Shown: one piece after another, positions 8,226 through 16,272 of the stretch
Layout: each line of letters opens with the position of its first letter
Numbering within the stretch: position 1 is the first letter of the stretch
NCBI GenBank assembly: GCA_002490705.1
Contig: DKUO01000048.1
Location: 15,498 to 79,497 of the forward strand
Source: Lachnospiraceae bacterium UBA7202
GTDB lineage: Bacteria > Bacillota > Clostridia > Lachnospirales > Lachnospiraceae
DNA length: 64,000 nt
Direction of reading: 5' to 3'
Position numbers and translations under genes: made by a program
Notes under the pieces: generated by a model
The model's database searches: none
Told to the model about the DNA's origin: nothing
What the model saw: only the letters and a program-made list of their open reading frames with translations

Positions 8226-10811
8226 TTAGTAATGCATGAAGTCCTTCTCACGCAATATAATCATGTCCTCTTCATCATACCTCTTTGCGAGCAAAATATC
8301 CATAAAATGTTTTGGTGTTTTTTTATTTGCATACTCAATCGCCTCATCCACCAGCTCTCTCACCTCGGCAAGCGTCACCTCATGATCGTTCGTCTGCCTG
8401 TCTGCGATTCTCGTATGAAGCGCCAGAATACCGAATTCGTCAATAGAATACTCCTGCTCCTCCGCATACTGTTTTGCATAAGCCACCAGAGACTCATCGT
8501 CCAGCGGCTCCACGTCTACGCGCAGATTAAAATTATTGACAAGCGCTTTGTTTTTCTTGAGCAGCTCATCCATCTCCGATTTCGTCCCCGTAAGCAGAAC
8601 CAAAATACCCATCTTATCTTTTTCCAGCACCTTGATCATGGAAGCCACCGTGGCCTGTTTCAGTCTTGCCGCCTCCGCGATAATCAGCGCGCCGTTGTTC
8701 AGCTTTGAAAAAGTCGCTTCCACATCCTTCTTGTTAAGGACAGGGCCTTCTACCTTCGCCACTTTGCCGGAAAAATTATTGTCGTTGTACTGCATCTCAC
8801 GGATCAACGCCTTCGCCAAAGACAGGGTTGTGATCTCTTCCTCTCCGGTAATGATGATATTACCCGTGCAGGAGGCAAGACTCATATTGTCCAATGTATG
8901 AATCAACTGTCTTCTGGACTTGCGCTGATGGACAAACTTGCCGAAAAGCTCCTGTTCCTCCACGCTCAACTCTCTGTCCTTTACCGCTTCTTCCCCTGCG
9001 CCTGTCTCCTCTGTCTGCTCTTTCTCTACCTGCGCTTTCTCCGCCGATGCCTTTCCCTTCTTCTCGGGTCTTGCGGACGTCTTTATCTCCTCCGCCGTTT
9101 CTGCTTCCGTCTCCACCGGCGCTTCTTCCGGCGCTTCCTCCGGTTCTGCCGCTTCCGGCTCTTCCGCTTTCTCCTGCGGCTTAGAAACCGGCATTTCTTT
9201 CTTCTCTACAGGCTTCTCATTCAAATCGTCATCAGGAAAAACTACCTTTTTGACCTGCGGGTTTCTCCCGGATTCCTTCATGATGGCCGCCATAAACGCC
9301 TTCTCCAGCTCCTCCAGAAGACCGTTTTTGGTCGCCTCATCAAAATTTGCAAACAGGCTTCCCGTCTGGGCAAGGATATGCTGGCGGACGTCTTCCATCC
9401 GCTTCTCCCTGTTATCCTGCTTCATCTGTTCCCACTCAGCCATAATGTCGTCGATGCTGAGCTGTCCCGTTATCTGCTTTTCTACCTTCGCCGCATCGGG
9501 CAGCACAATGCTGAGCTGTCCATCGTACTCCTGAGAGAGAAATTTATCATACTCCGAAGGTTTCTGAGCCTCCATCGCCTGTTCCCGAAGCGTCCTCGCC
9601 TGTAATCTTTCGGCCTCCTTCGTCATTTCCTCTATAATTTTCTGCGCGTCAAAGACCAGCGTATCGTCCTTCACGATCTCCTCACTGGCTTTTTGCAGTT
9701 CCTCTTCATTTAAGACGTTTACATTCTTCACCTGAGGCAGTTTGGCCGTCTCCTCCAAAAGCGGCGCAATCAAAGCGTCTGTGATGGACGGCGCCTCCTG
9801 CTCCAAAGTCTCCGGCTCTGCCTCTTCTTCGGGAATTTCCGGCTCTTCTTCCTCAGGAGACGTCCCGGACTCTTCCTCCTCAAAAGTGTTTCCGCCCTCT
9901 TCAATCTCCTCTATTTCCTCCACACCGTCGTCCGCGTCTTCCGCAAGAACCTCCTTCATGCTCTCCGCCAGGGCCATCTGTAGATTGATGGTATTGTACT
10001 GCCCCACATCAACGGTCTTGACCTCCGGCAGCTCTGTGGTAGGTGCAGCGAGAACGCTCTGCATATATGCCGCATCCTCCTCCTCGCTTTGGTCAGGCAT
10101 TTCCTCCTGCGGTTCGTCCTCCGGCAATACATCTTCCGGCTCATCGGCCTGCGTCTCCTCCGGCTCGTCGTCGTCCACATCCTCACCGGCGCTTCTCCCC
10201 TCAATATAAGCGTCGTACTTATCCTGCTGTTCCGGGGAAAGCGGCTGATGCAGCGCCTTTAACTCCAACGCTTTTATGACATATCTGCCCTCTCCGAACC
10301 AGAGGAACATTTCGTCGCACTCTTCCACACACTTCGTCGTCAGGCCAATCCGATGGTAAAGATAAGCCAGCTCGTACACCCATTTTTCTCTCGGCTCCCG
10401 CTTCTTAAACTCCTCTAGAATCGCTATCCGTTCCTCAATGCTCACATCCAGCGCTTCATAGAGCCGGTACTGCAACACATAGCGCCCGGTGTCTCTCGGC
10501 GCGATCTGTACGAACTCCTTATAATATTCGCTGGCCTGATCGTATTCTCCCATCTTAATGCAGAGTTCACACAGGGAATAGATGATCAGTCTGCCCGTTG
10601 GATGTTTCTCATAGGCCATCAGAAGAATATCCTTACTCTCCTGATACCGCCTGTTGATCTTATATAAGTCGCTTATCGTGCACAGCATCATAACGCTTCT
10701 GACCCTGCGCCAGTCGATTTTATCCGCGATCTTTACCGCTTCCGCGTACTCTCCTTCTGCGATCAGCGCCTTGATTTCATCAGCGCTGGCTTTGTACTCA
10801 AATTTATCCAA
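8226..10811 (-). CDS. TPR protein with acidic linker and degenerate AAA+ domain
   Basis: Large cytoplasmic protein of unknown function. Residues 1-200 are helical TPR-like repeats (for example SVMMLCTISDLYKINRRY). About 200-620 are strongly acidic and low in complexity, rich in E, P and D. The last ~230 residues look like a CbbX/SpoVK-type AAA+ domain: LSLAKALIREM after the P-loop position, ALIIAEAARL at Walker B, and ILVLLTGTKSEMDELLKKN. The P-loop itself reads ITGEEEITTLS, without GKT/S, and the Walker B acids are not intact, so ATP hydrolysis is unlikely. I chose the TTG at 10811 (GAGGTGG about 8 bases upstream, LDKFEYKAS); a TTG at 10856 would add 15 residues but lacks a ribosome site. 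A scaffold role is inference. Confidence 0.72.
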   Translation of the reverse strand: MDKFEYKASADEIKALIAEGEYAEAVKIADKIDWRRVRSVMMLCTISDLYKINRRYQESKDILLMAYEKHPTGRLIIYSLCELCIKMGEYDQASEYYKEFVQIAPRDTGRYVLQYRLYEALDVSIEERIAILEEFKKREPREKWVYELAYLYHRIGLTTKCVEECDEMFLWFGEGRYVIKALELKALHQPLSPEQQDKYDAYIEGRSAGEDVDDDEPEETQADEPEDVLPEDEPQEEMPDQSEEEDAAYMQSVLAAPTTELPEVKTVDVGQYNTINLQMALAESMKEVLAEDADDGVEEIEEIEEGGNTFEEEESGTSPEEEEPEIPEEEAEPETLEQEAPSITDALIAPLLEETAKLPQVKNVNVLNEEELQKASEEIVKDDTLVFDAQKIIEEMTKEAERLQARTLREQAMEAQKPSEYDKFLSQEYDGQLSIVLPDAAKVEKQITGQLSIDDIMAEWEQMKQDNREKRMEDVRQHILAQTGSLFANFDEATKNGLLEELEKAFMAAIMKESGRNPQVKKVVFPDDDLNEKPVEKKEMPVSKPQEKAEEPEAAEPEEAPEEAPVETEAETAEEIKTSARPEKKGKASAEKAQVEKEQTEETGAGEEAVKDRELSVEEQELFGKFVHQRKSRRQLIHTLDNMSLASCTGNIIITGEEEITTLSLAKALIREMQYNDNNFSGKVAKVEGPVLNKKDVEATFSKLNNGALIIAEAARLKQATVASMIKVLEKDKMGILVLLTGTKSEMDELLKKNKALVNNFNLRVDVEPLDDESLVAYAKQYAEEQEYSIDEFGILALHTRIADRQTNDHEVTLAEVRELVDEAIEYANKKTPKHFMDILLAKRYDEEDMIILREKDFMHY

Positions 10812-10877
10812 GGTACCCACCTCATCAACGTACTTTATTCTTTTATCCGTCTGCAAAATAACCCTATTATCTGTTTC

Positions 10878-10906
10878 AGTTTACCATAGTCCATTGTCAA
10901 TGTAAA
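10878..10906 (-). promoter_or_regulatory. Promoter of the TPR/AAA-like gene
   Basis: TTTACA, 17 bases, TAAACT on the minus strand, about 65 bp before the chosen TTG start. Confidence 0.45.
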
Positions 10907-11000
10907 TAAAATCCGCTGAAAAAAAGTACCTCTCTTCCCAATATATGGAGCCTTTTTATAAAAATATCACTTTATCTTGTATTTTTTCCCTGATTGCCTC

Positions 11001-11867
11001 CTATGCTCCCATTTCCAAAAGCCGATTTGATAATTCTGAAAACTGTTTTAAAGTGAGCGTTTCCCCGCGCACTGTTTTCGAGAGCCCCATCTCTTCCAAC
11101 GCCTCTTCCACCTGTCCTCTGGTAACGCCGAGACCGCCCGCGTTTGCCAGGCCGTTGGCTAACGTCTTTCTTCTCTGGTTGAAGGAGGCCCTGATCACGG
11201 CGAAGAGAAAAGCCTCGTCCGCCGCGTCAACCGGCGGCTTTTCATATCTGACCAGACGCACCACCGTACTGTCCACGTTCGGACGCGGCAGGAAACAGGA
11301 GGCCGGTACTCTGGCCACAATCTCCGGCTTCGCATAATACTGCACTGCCAGCGACAACGCTCCATAATCTTTCGTGCCGGGCCCTGTCTGCATACGCTCC
11401 GCCACTTCACTCTGCACCATAACCGTAATGCTAAGAAGTGGCATATGGCTTTCAAAAAGCGCCATAATAATGGGTGTGGTGATATAATAGGGAAGATTCG
11501 CCACAACCTTAATGGGTCTGCCGCCGCTTTGTTCCGCTAAGGCGGGCAAATCCACCTTCAAAATATCCTCGCACAGAACCGTGACATTAGGATAGGAAGA
11601 CAACGTATCCTGAAGGATCGGAATCAGTCCCCTGTCAATCTCAACCGCGATAACCTGTCCCGCCGTCTCCGCCAGATACTGCGTCATCGTACCGATCCCC
11701 GGCCCGATTTCCAAAACGCAGTCTTCCCGGGTGATCTGCGCCGCTTCTACGATCTTGTGTAGAATATTTGCGTCAATCAAAAAATTCTGCCCGTATTTCT
11801 TCTGCATCCGAAACTGATATTTTTTCAGTATCTCCGACGTGTTGGTATAACTTCCCAAATCAGCCAT
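11001..11867 (-). CDS. rsmA (ksgA): 16S rRNA dimethyladenosine transferase
   Basis: SAM-dependent enzyme that dimethylates two adjacent adenines in the 3'-terminal helix of 16S rRNA during small-subunit assembly. The 288 residues match the family length. Visible motifs are QNFLIDANIL at the N-terminus, the SAM-binding loop VLEIGPGIGTMTQYL (motif I), and the catalytic motif VANLPYYITTPII (N-L-P-Y). The C-terminal helical domain follows from about residue 190 (SFNQRRKTLAN). It starts 17 bp after tatD stops and is probably co-transcribed with it. Confidence 0.97.
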   Translation of the reverse strand: MADLGSYTNTSEILKKYQFRMQKKYGQNFLIDANILHKIVEAAQITREDCVLEIGPGIGTMTQYLAETAGQVIAVEIDRGLIPILQDTLSSYPNVTVLCEDILKVDLPALAEQSGGRPIKVVANLPYYITTPIIMALFESHMPLLSITVMVQSEVAERMQTGPGTKDYGALSLAVQYYAKPEIVARVPASCFLPRPNVDSTVVRLVRYEKPPVDAADEAFLFAVIRASFNQRRKTLANGLANAGGLGVTRGQVEEALEEMGLSKTVRGETLTLKQFSELSNRLLEMGA

Positions 11868-11884
11868 GAAATCGTTTCTCCCTC

Positions 11885-12655
11885 TTAGCCTTCCAGTCCG
11901 AACAGCTTTCTTGCATTGCGCTCCGTTTGCTCCGTTACTTCCTCACAAGAAATCCCCTTAAGCTCTGAAATAGCCGAAACCACATAGGGCAGATTCAGAG
12001 AAGAATTGCGCTCTCCCCTGTGGGGCTCCGGTGAAAGATAGGGGCTGTCCGTCTCCAGAAGAATCCTGTCCATGGGAATATACTGCACAGCCTCTTTCAG
12101 CTTCTTCGCATTCTTAAAGGTAATCACACCCCCGATGCCGAAATAGTAATCCATATTCAAATACTCCCTGGCCATCTCTTTCGTATAGGAAAAGCAGTGC
12201 ACTACGCCGCCCGTCTCTTCCGCATGGAGCGCCCGCATCATATCCAGTGTATCCTTCGCCGCCTCACGGGAATGGATGATAACGGGAAGCCCCACCTCCC
12301 TCGCAAGATCTAACTGCATTTCAAACCACTTCTTCTGCAAAGATACGTCAGGTTCAGGATAATGATAATCCAGTCCCATCTCTCCCACTGCCACCACTTT
12401 TTCGTGGCCGCACAGACTACGCAGACGTGCCATTCCCTCCTCGGTAAGTTCTGCCACCTCACTGGGATGTACGCCCACCGCCCCGTACACAAAAGGATAC
12501 TTTTCCGCAAGCTTCACGGTTGCCTCACTCCCGGCAATGCTTGCGCCGATATTGACCACCGTGCCGATTCCGTGTTCCGCCAAAGAAAAAAGAAGTTCTT
12601 CCCTGTCCGAATCAAACGCTTCATCATCGTAATGCGCATGGCTTTCAAAAATCAT
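11885..12655 (-). CDS. tatD: TatD family metal-dependent hydrolase
   Basis: TIM-barrel hydrolase of the TatD DNase family, 256 residues. The metal site is visible: HAHYDD at residues 6-11, GEMGLDYH, IHSREA, VHCFSY and the late LETDSPYLSPE. TatD proteins have 3'-5' exonuclease activity on DNA and are often next to rsmA in Firmicutes, as here. It is the first gene of a tatD-rsmA unit. Confidence 0.94.
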   Translation of the reverse strand: MIFESHAHYDDEAFDSDREELLFSLAEHGIGTVVNIGASIAGSEATVKLAEKYPFVYGAVGVHPSEVAELTEEGMARLRSLCGHEKVVAVGEMGLDYHYPEPDVSLQKKWFEMQLDLAREVGLPVIIHSREAAKDTLDMMRALHAEETGGVVHCFSYTKEMAREYLNMDYYFGIGGVITFKNAKKLKEAVQYIPMDRILLETDSPYLSPEPHRGERNSSLNLPYVVSAISELKGISCEEVTEQTERNARKLFGLEG

Positions 12656-12690
12656 GTGATATGCCCCTTTCCCGCCTTAAGTCTGTGAAT

Positions 12691-12719
12691 AATGTATCAT
12701 TTTGACACAGGAAATGCAA
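12691..12719 (-). promoter_or_regulatory. Promoter of tatD-rsmA
   Basis: TTGCAT, 17 bases, TACATT on the minus strand, about 36 bp before the tatD start. Confidence 0.5.
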
Positions 12720-12765
12720 TCTGTAAACAATTTTGAAATATTCTTAAATTTTCTTTAAAAAATGC

Positions 12766-12794
12766 TTGCATTACGGAAAACATTATACTATAAT
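12766..12794 (+). promoter_or_regulatory. Promoter of tRNA-Lys
   Basis: TTGCAT, exactly 17 bases, then a perfect TATAAT. Transcription would start near 12801, about 72 bases before the tRNA. It is divergent from the tatD promoter. Confidence 0.75.
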
Positions 12795-12806
12795 AACTTT
12801 TGCGTT

Positions 12807-12849
12807 GATTGAATACGGGTATTCAATCCCGAGAATGCTTCGTATTCTC
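12807..12849 (+). other. Two tandem hairpins in the tRNA leader
   Basis: GATTGAATA / TATTCAATC form a perfect 9-bp stem with loop CGGG (12807-12828). GAGAAT / ATTCTC form a second stem (12831-12849), two bases further. They would occupy most of the 5' leader of the tRNA-Lys precursor, before the RNase P site. They could be processing or stability elements. Confidence 0.6.
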
Positions 12850-12872
12850 CGCAATTTTAATACCAAGGACAT

Positions 12873-12945
12873 GCACCGCTAGCTCAGTTGGTAGAGCACC
12901 TGACTCTTAATCAGGGTGTCCAGGGTTCGAGCCCCTGGCGGTGCA
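12873..12945 (+). tRNA. tRNA-Lys (anticodon CTT)
   Basis: Complete cloverleaf of 73 bases. The 7-bp acceptor stem GCACCGC pairs with GCGGTGC and discriminator A follows. The D-arm has AGCTCAGTTGGTAGAGC, the anticodon arm CCTGA-CTCTTAA-TCAGG gives anticodon CTT, and the T-arm contains GGTTCGAGCC. CCA is not encoded. Confidence 0.96.
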
Positions 12946-12950
12946 TTATA

Positions 12951-12995
12951 AGGACTGTTTTTGGAGACGTAAGCGCTCTGGGGACGGTTCTTTTT
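12951..12995 (+). terminator. Terminator after tRNA-Lys, rich in G-U pairs
   Basis: Arms 12951-12966 and 12976-12991 can pair along all 16 positions if G-U wobbles are allowed, followed by five T. It begins five bases after the tRNA. The right arm contains GGGGACGGTTC, a motif that I associate with repeated elements in Clostridia (recollection, unchecked). Confidence 0.6.
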
Positions 12996-13006
12996 ATTTC
13001 CTCAAC

Positions 13007-13855
13007 TCAAAACCGCACGCCTAAAAGCTGTATCAGCGCGCCTGCACCCACGCCGATCGCATACAACAGGGCAAAAATCCGCAGATTCTCCCTTCTGTTA
13101 TCATTCACTCTAAGTAAAACTAAAAAGCCAACGCCTGAGCCCGACAAAAGTCCTGCCATCAATGCGCCTGCGTTTAACACACCGCCCAAATAAAGCTGGG
13201 TGAGAACCACTGAGGAAGCACAGTTCGGAATCATGCCGACAAGCGCAGACAAAAACAGGCTCAAAGCCGGCTTACCCTGAACCAACGCCGCCAATGTCTC
13301 CTCACCGATCAATGCAATGGTAAAATTCAAAACCAGAGAAACTACTATTATATATAGGAAGATTTTCCATGTGTGGTGAAACGCCGATCGCCAAATTCCC
13401 TTCTCACAGTGGCAGTGATGGCGCTCACACAGATGCCCGATCTGCATCTCCACTTTTCTATGGAGCAAAAAATCCACCAGAAATCCCGCCGCAAGCGCGA
13501 AGATCACTTTCAGCAGAAGAATTTTCCCAATCATGGAAGGCGCCACATTTTCCGATATCATAATGGGAAGCATTTCATCGGAGGTAGACAAAAACACAGC
13601 TATCAGTGTTCCCGTCGTTATGATCCTGCCTGCATAAAGATTTGCCGCAGCGGCGGAAAAACCACACTGCGGAAAAATACCGAGCAAACCGCCGATGGCC
13701 GGCCCTGCCTTCCCGGATTTTTTGACAATCTCCTGCATTCTCCCGCCCGTCCAATGTTCCAGGCATTCCATCGCAAGATAAGCCAGAAAGAGAAAAGGCA
13801 AAAGCTTAAGCGCGTCAATACCTGTATCAAAAAGCACATCTAAAATAACGTCCAT
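13007..13855 (-). CDS. Putative heavy-metal/manganese exporter (ArsP_2-like, 10 TM)
   Basis: Integral membrane protein of 282 residues with about eight to ten hydrophobic segments. Two related halves each carry a conserved loop: GIFPQCGFSAAAANLYAG (about 59-76) and GMIPNCASSVVLTQLYLGG (about 205-223), with a Cys in each. A histidine/cysteine cluster (HLCERHHCHCEKG, about 141-153) lies in the central cytoplasmic loop and looks like a metal-binding site. The family is annotated as a putative 10-TM heavy-metal exporter or manganese transporter; the substrate is not proven. An inverted repeat in its leader may be a metal-sensor operator. Confidence 0.75.
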   Translation of the reverse strand: MDVILDVLFDTGIDALKLLPFLFLAYLAMECLEHWTGGRMQEIVKKSGKAGPAIGGLLGIFPQCGFSAAAANLYAGRIITTGTLIAVFLSTSDEMLPIMISENVAPSMIGKILLLKVIFALAAGFLVDFLLHRKVEMQIGHLCERHHCHCEKGIWRSAFHHTWKIFLYIIVVSLVLNFTIALIGEETLAALVQGKPALSLFLSALVGMIPNCASSVVLTQLYLGGVLNAGALMAGLLSGSGVGFLVLLRVNDNRRENLRIFALLYAIGVGAGALIQLLGVRF

Positions 13856-13874
13856 ATGTCCTCCACATTATTTT

Positions 13875-13889
13875 CCCCACGTTATGGGG
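13875..13889. promoter_or_regulatory. Possible metal-sensor operator
   Basis: Perfect inverted repeat CCCCA-CGTTA-TGGGG, 20-34 bp before the exporter start codon and just downstream of its predicted transcription start. G/C-tract dyads of this kind are used by CsoR/RcnR-type metal sensors. No such regulator is encoded in the window, so the assignment is inference. Confidence 0.4.
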
Positions 13890-13911
13890 TATGGCGATAA
13901 TTACCGAATAT

Positions 13912-13939
13912 ATGATACCATTCTTTGAAAAAAAAGCAA
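13912..13939 (-). promoter_or_regulatory. Promoter of the metal exporter
   Basis: TTGCTT, 16 bases, TATCAT on the minus strand, placing the start near 13905. Confidence 0.45.
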
Positions 13940-14005
13940 GAGTGAGTAATTTTGCACAAAAAGCACATATTTTTCCTTTTTCAACAATCTTTTGCGAAAT
14001 AGAGA

Positions 14006-14034
14006 TTGATTCTTTAGGAAAAATGTACTAAGAT
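14006..14034 (+). promoter_or_regulatory. Promoter of the comFB-like gene
   Basis: TTGATT, 17 bases, TAAGAT, about 31 bp before the start codon. Confidence 0.5.
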
Positions 14035-14065
14035 AGAATTGTGTAGCAAATGAGGGAGGTTCGGA

Positions 14066-14335
14066 ATGGAAGGCTTAAAAAATATCATGGAAGATGCCGT
14101 GGAATATCAGCTGAATAAGCTGTTGCCCACGATGCCTGAAGTATGTTCTTGCGAAAACTGCAAGCTGGACATGATGTCCTATGCATTGAACAGACTTTCA
14201 CCCCAATATGTACGTACAGATACCGGTGCGCTTTATCAAAAGCTGAGCAATTACCAGCCGCAGGCCGAGGTAGAGATTATGACCACCGTAGTGTCCGCCA
14301 TCAATAAGATCGGCGCGCATCCGTCGCATGAATAG
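14066..14335 (+). CDS. comFB: ComFB-like protein
   Basis: 89-residue protein of the late-competence ComFB family. It contains the paired cysteines of the family in VCSCENCKLDMMSYALNRL (about 31-49), which bind zinc in known members, and the conserved sequence SPQYVRT. The start has GGGAGG about 8 bases upstream. ComFB proteins are small dimeric proteins of unclear role; in other phyla related domains bind cyclic di-nucleotides. It is monocistronic, between its own promoter and a strong terminator, not in a comF operon. Confidence 0.82.
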   Translation: MEGLKNIMEDAVEYQLNKLLPTMPEVCSCENCKLDMMSYALNRLSPQYVRTDTGALYQKLSNYQPQAEVEIMTTVVSAINKIGAHPSHE

Positions 14336-14355
14336 TTTCATTTTTTCTACGAGCT

Positions 14356-14386
14356 AAACCCGGGTGTCCTCTGCACCCGGGTTTTT
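14356..14386 (+). terminator. Rho-independent terminator after comFB
   Basis: Perfect 11-bp stem AAACCCGGGTG / CACCCGGGTTT, 7-base loop, then TTTTT. The arm symmetry with A-rich 5' flank allows it to serve the convergent gene on minus as well. Confidence 0.88.
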
Positions 14387-14409
14387 ATGTCTTCCGTCTC
14401 TAGCTCTTT

Positions 14410-15618
14410 TCAATTTTCCACAATCTCCATCTTTATTTCTCTCCCTTCCCTTTCCCTGTAATAATCAACATGCTCCTGTACATCCATCTGCAGATGCTCC
14501 TCGTAGTCTGCCTTTGTGGTGACGCAAAAATCACTCACCTCCCCGTCCCACCTGATCCCTATCAGATACGATGTACCGTCTTCTCCGACAAACAGGACAT
14601 CTACCAGTCTGCCCACTTTTTCATCGGTGACATTGACCCGATAATAGCTTTTCACTTCTTTAAAATCACCTCGGATTTCCAGTTTCCCTTCCAAAAAGCT
14701 TTGCGCCTGCTTCTTAATCGCGGCGATTTTTCCCGGTGCCTCCGATACAGCAGGTTTCACCTTCTCGCTTCCCTCGATATCGTTGCTGTATGCCAGAGAA
14801 CGCAATGTACCGTCCGCAGCGTCAATAAAGAAATAATAATATCTGTAATTTCCCATATCGCTCCAGTTCACACAATAAGTACCTACAACATGTGTCGGAG
14901 AAGAATCCGGATCATTATAATAATGATTTAATTCCATACCGCTCCCGTCCAGTCCGTAAATCTGTTTCAGATATTCTGTGGCAGTTTCCACAGCCTGTTC
15001 TTCCGTAATGCCGCCGGACGCAACCACCTCTTTGGCCTGCTCTTTTTCCGCCGCCTTTCTCTCGGCAATTGCGTCGGCGTTCTGCTCCTGAAGGGCATAA
15101 TCGCGCTTTTTCTCGAAGTCAATCTGTTCCAGAATCTCTTCGTCCGTCAATTCCCGATCTGCCGGCAGATAGAATGCGGAAGTCGTTGTCAGAAAACAAA
15201 ACTCGTGTTCCGCCGCCTCCTCCTCGCTGTCCACCTGCGTCAGTTCCCCCTCAGGGAAAAGACCATCCAGATACTGTGTATAGAGCTTTCCCCTGCGTTC
15301 CTTTTCCCCCTGTGTATATTCTCTGGTAAAACTGTTCGCCTCCGTGCGCTGCTCCCGCATCTGCTCTGCAATCTGGGTAACCTCCTCCTCCGGCAGGCTT
15401 TCCATCCGCTCCTGCACAATAGAATTGACTAAGGCGCGCACCGGAACGCTCAAAACCCCTGCCGCAAGAACACAGAATGCAACGGCGGCCGCAATTCGCA
15501 TTGCACCCGCATATCTGTGCGGCCTTTTCTTTTCCCGTATCTCCAGAATCATCTGTTCCTGCTTTGCTTTGTCAAACTCTATTTCATTTACCGCATTTCT
15601 CAGATCCGTAAGTTTCAT
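14410..15618 (-). CDS. Membrane protein encoded with an ECF sigma factor (putative anti-sigma)
   Basis: 402 residues. The cytoplasmic N-terminus (about 1-35, MKLTDLRNAVNEIEFDKAKQ) is followed by one transmembrane segment (about 40-60) and a long extracytoplasmic part. That part has a charged coiled-coil region (about 65-190) and then a PepSY/YpeB-like region (ITEEQAVETATEYLKQIYGL onward). The arrangement behind an ECF sigma gene is typical of a membrane anti-sigma factor, but no standard anti-sigma domain such as a zinc motif is present. I chose the ATG at 15618, with AAAGGA 9 bases upstream; an ATG at 15648 lacks a clear ribosome site. Confidence 0.65.
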   Translation of the reverse strand: MKLTDLRNAVNEIEFDKAKQEQMILEIREKKRPHRYAGAMRIAAAVAFCVLAAGVLSVPVRALVNSIVQERMESLPEEEVTQIAEQMREQRTEANSFTREYTQGEKERRGKLYTQYLDGLFPEGELTQVDSEEEAAEHEFCFLTTTSAFYLPADRELTDEEILEQIDFEKKRDYALQEQNADAIAERKAAEKEQAKEVVASGGITEEQAVETATEYLKQIYGLDGSGMELNHYYNDPDSSPTHVVGTYCVNWSDMGNYRYYYFFIDAADGTLRSLAYSNDIEGSEKVKPAVSEAPGKIAAIKKQAQSFLEGKLEIRGDFKEVKSYYRVNVTDEKVGRLVDVLFVGEDGTSYLIGIRWDGEVSDFCVTTKADYEEHLQMDVQEHVDYYREREGREIKMEIVEN

Positions 15619-15680
15619 ATGCCATCGTCCTTTCTCTATATTTTCCATTCTTTTCCCGGCAGTTCCGGCATCCGCACACG

Positions 15681-16136
15681 CTATCCCTCTTCCAATCGCA
15701 GCCGCAGCAGTTTTCTTCCCCGCTGTAATCTCTTTTTCACAGCGTTGACAGAAACGCCTAATATCTCTGACACTTCTTTTGTCTTATATCCTTCTATGTA
15801 ATATAGATAGACAGCCGCCTTTACCGGTATCGGAAGCGCGACCAGCTGCGTCAGGATATCACTGTACTCCGGGTCTTCATAGCTTGCAGTGATTGTTGAA
15901 AGCTCCACCTGGGGATGGCGCAGATGAAACCGCCGCATATCAATACACCGATTTTGCGCCACCTTAATCAGCCACGCCTTCTCATGTTCCGCATCCCGAA
16001 ACCCCTTCGTGCGTTCCAGATACTTGCAGATGGTATCCTGTACCGCGTCCTGTGCGTCCGTTTCATTTCCCAGCATAACCACACAGATCCGGTAAAGCAT
16101 CGGGCTGTATTTTGTCACGATTTCTTCTATTGTCAT
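15681..16136 (-). CDS. ECF-type RNA polymerase sigma factor
   Basis: About 151 residues. Region 2 includes NETDAQDAVQDTICKYLER (-10 recognition) and region 4 includes YKTKEVSEILGVSVNAVKKR (helix-turn-helix, -35 recognition), followed by the basic tail LQRGRKLLRLRLEEG. The ATG at 16136 has AAAGGTG at good spacing; a GTG at 16139 directly before it is possible. It precedes the membrane partner gene by 62 bp. Cell-envelope stress is the usual theme for such pairs, but the signal cannot be read here. Confidence 0.92.
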   Translation of the reverse strand: MTIEEIVTKYSPMLYRICVVMLGNETDAQDAVQDTICKYLERTKGFRDAEHEKAWLIKVAQNRCIDMRRFHLRHPQVELSTITASYEDPEYSDILTQLVALPIPVKAAVYLYYIEGYKTKEVSEILGVSVNAVKKRLQRGRKLLRLRLEEG

Positions 16137-16220
16137 CACTCTTTCACCTTTCCCAATCTGCAGACTATTTTGCGCGCTCTACTTATAACACGCCCCGGCT
16201 TCGCAAATGGTGCCGGGCCC

Positions 16221-16256
16221 AAAGAAAAAAAAGACAGAAAACTTTCGTTCTCTGCC
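16221..16256 (-). terminator. Terminator after the CarD-like gene
   Basis: On minus, a 10-bp stem (with two G-U pairs) capped by GAAA, followed by TTTTTTTTCTTT. It begins 17 bp after the stop. A second GC hairpin (CCCGGC / GCCGGG, about 16190-16216) follows. Confidence 0.8.
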
Positions 16257-16272
16257 TTTCCTGTTTTCCGTT

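Noticed and set aside
13856..14005. Manganese riboswitch (yybP-ykoY) before the metal exporter
   Set aside because: The leader after the predicted start is only about 50 bases and lacks the conserved riboswitch loops.
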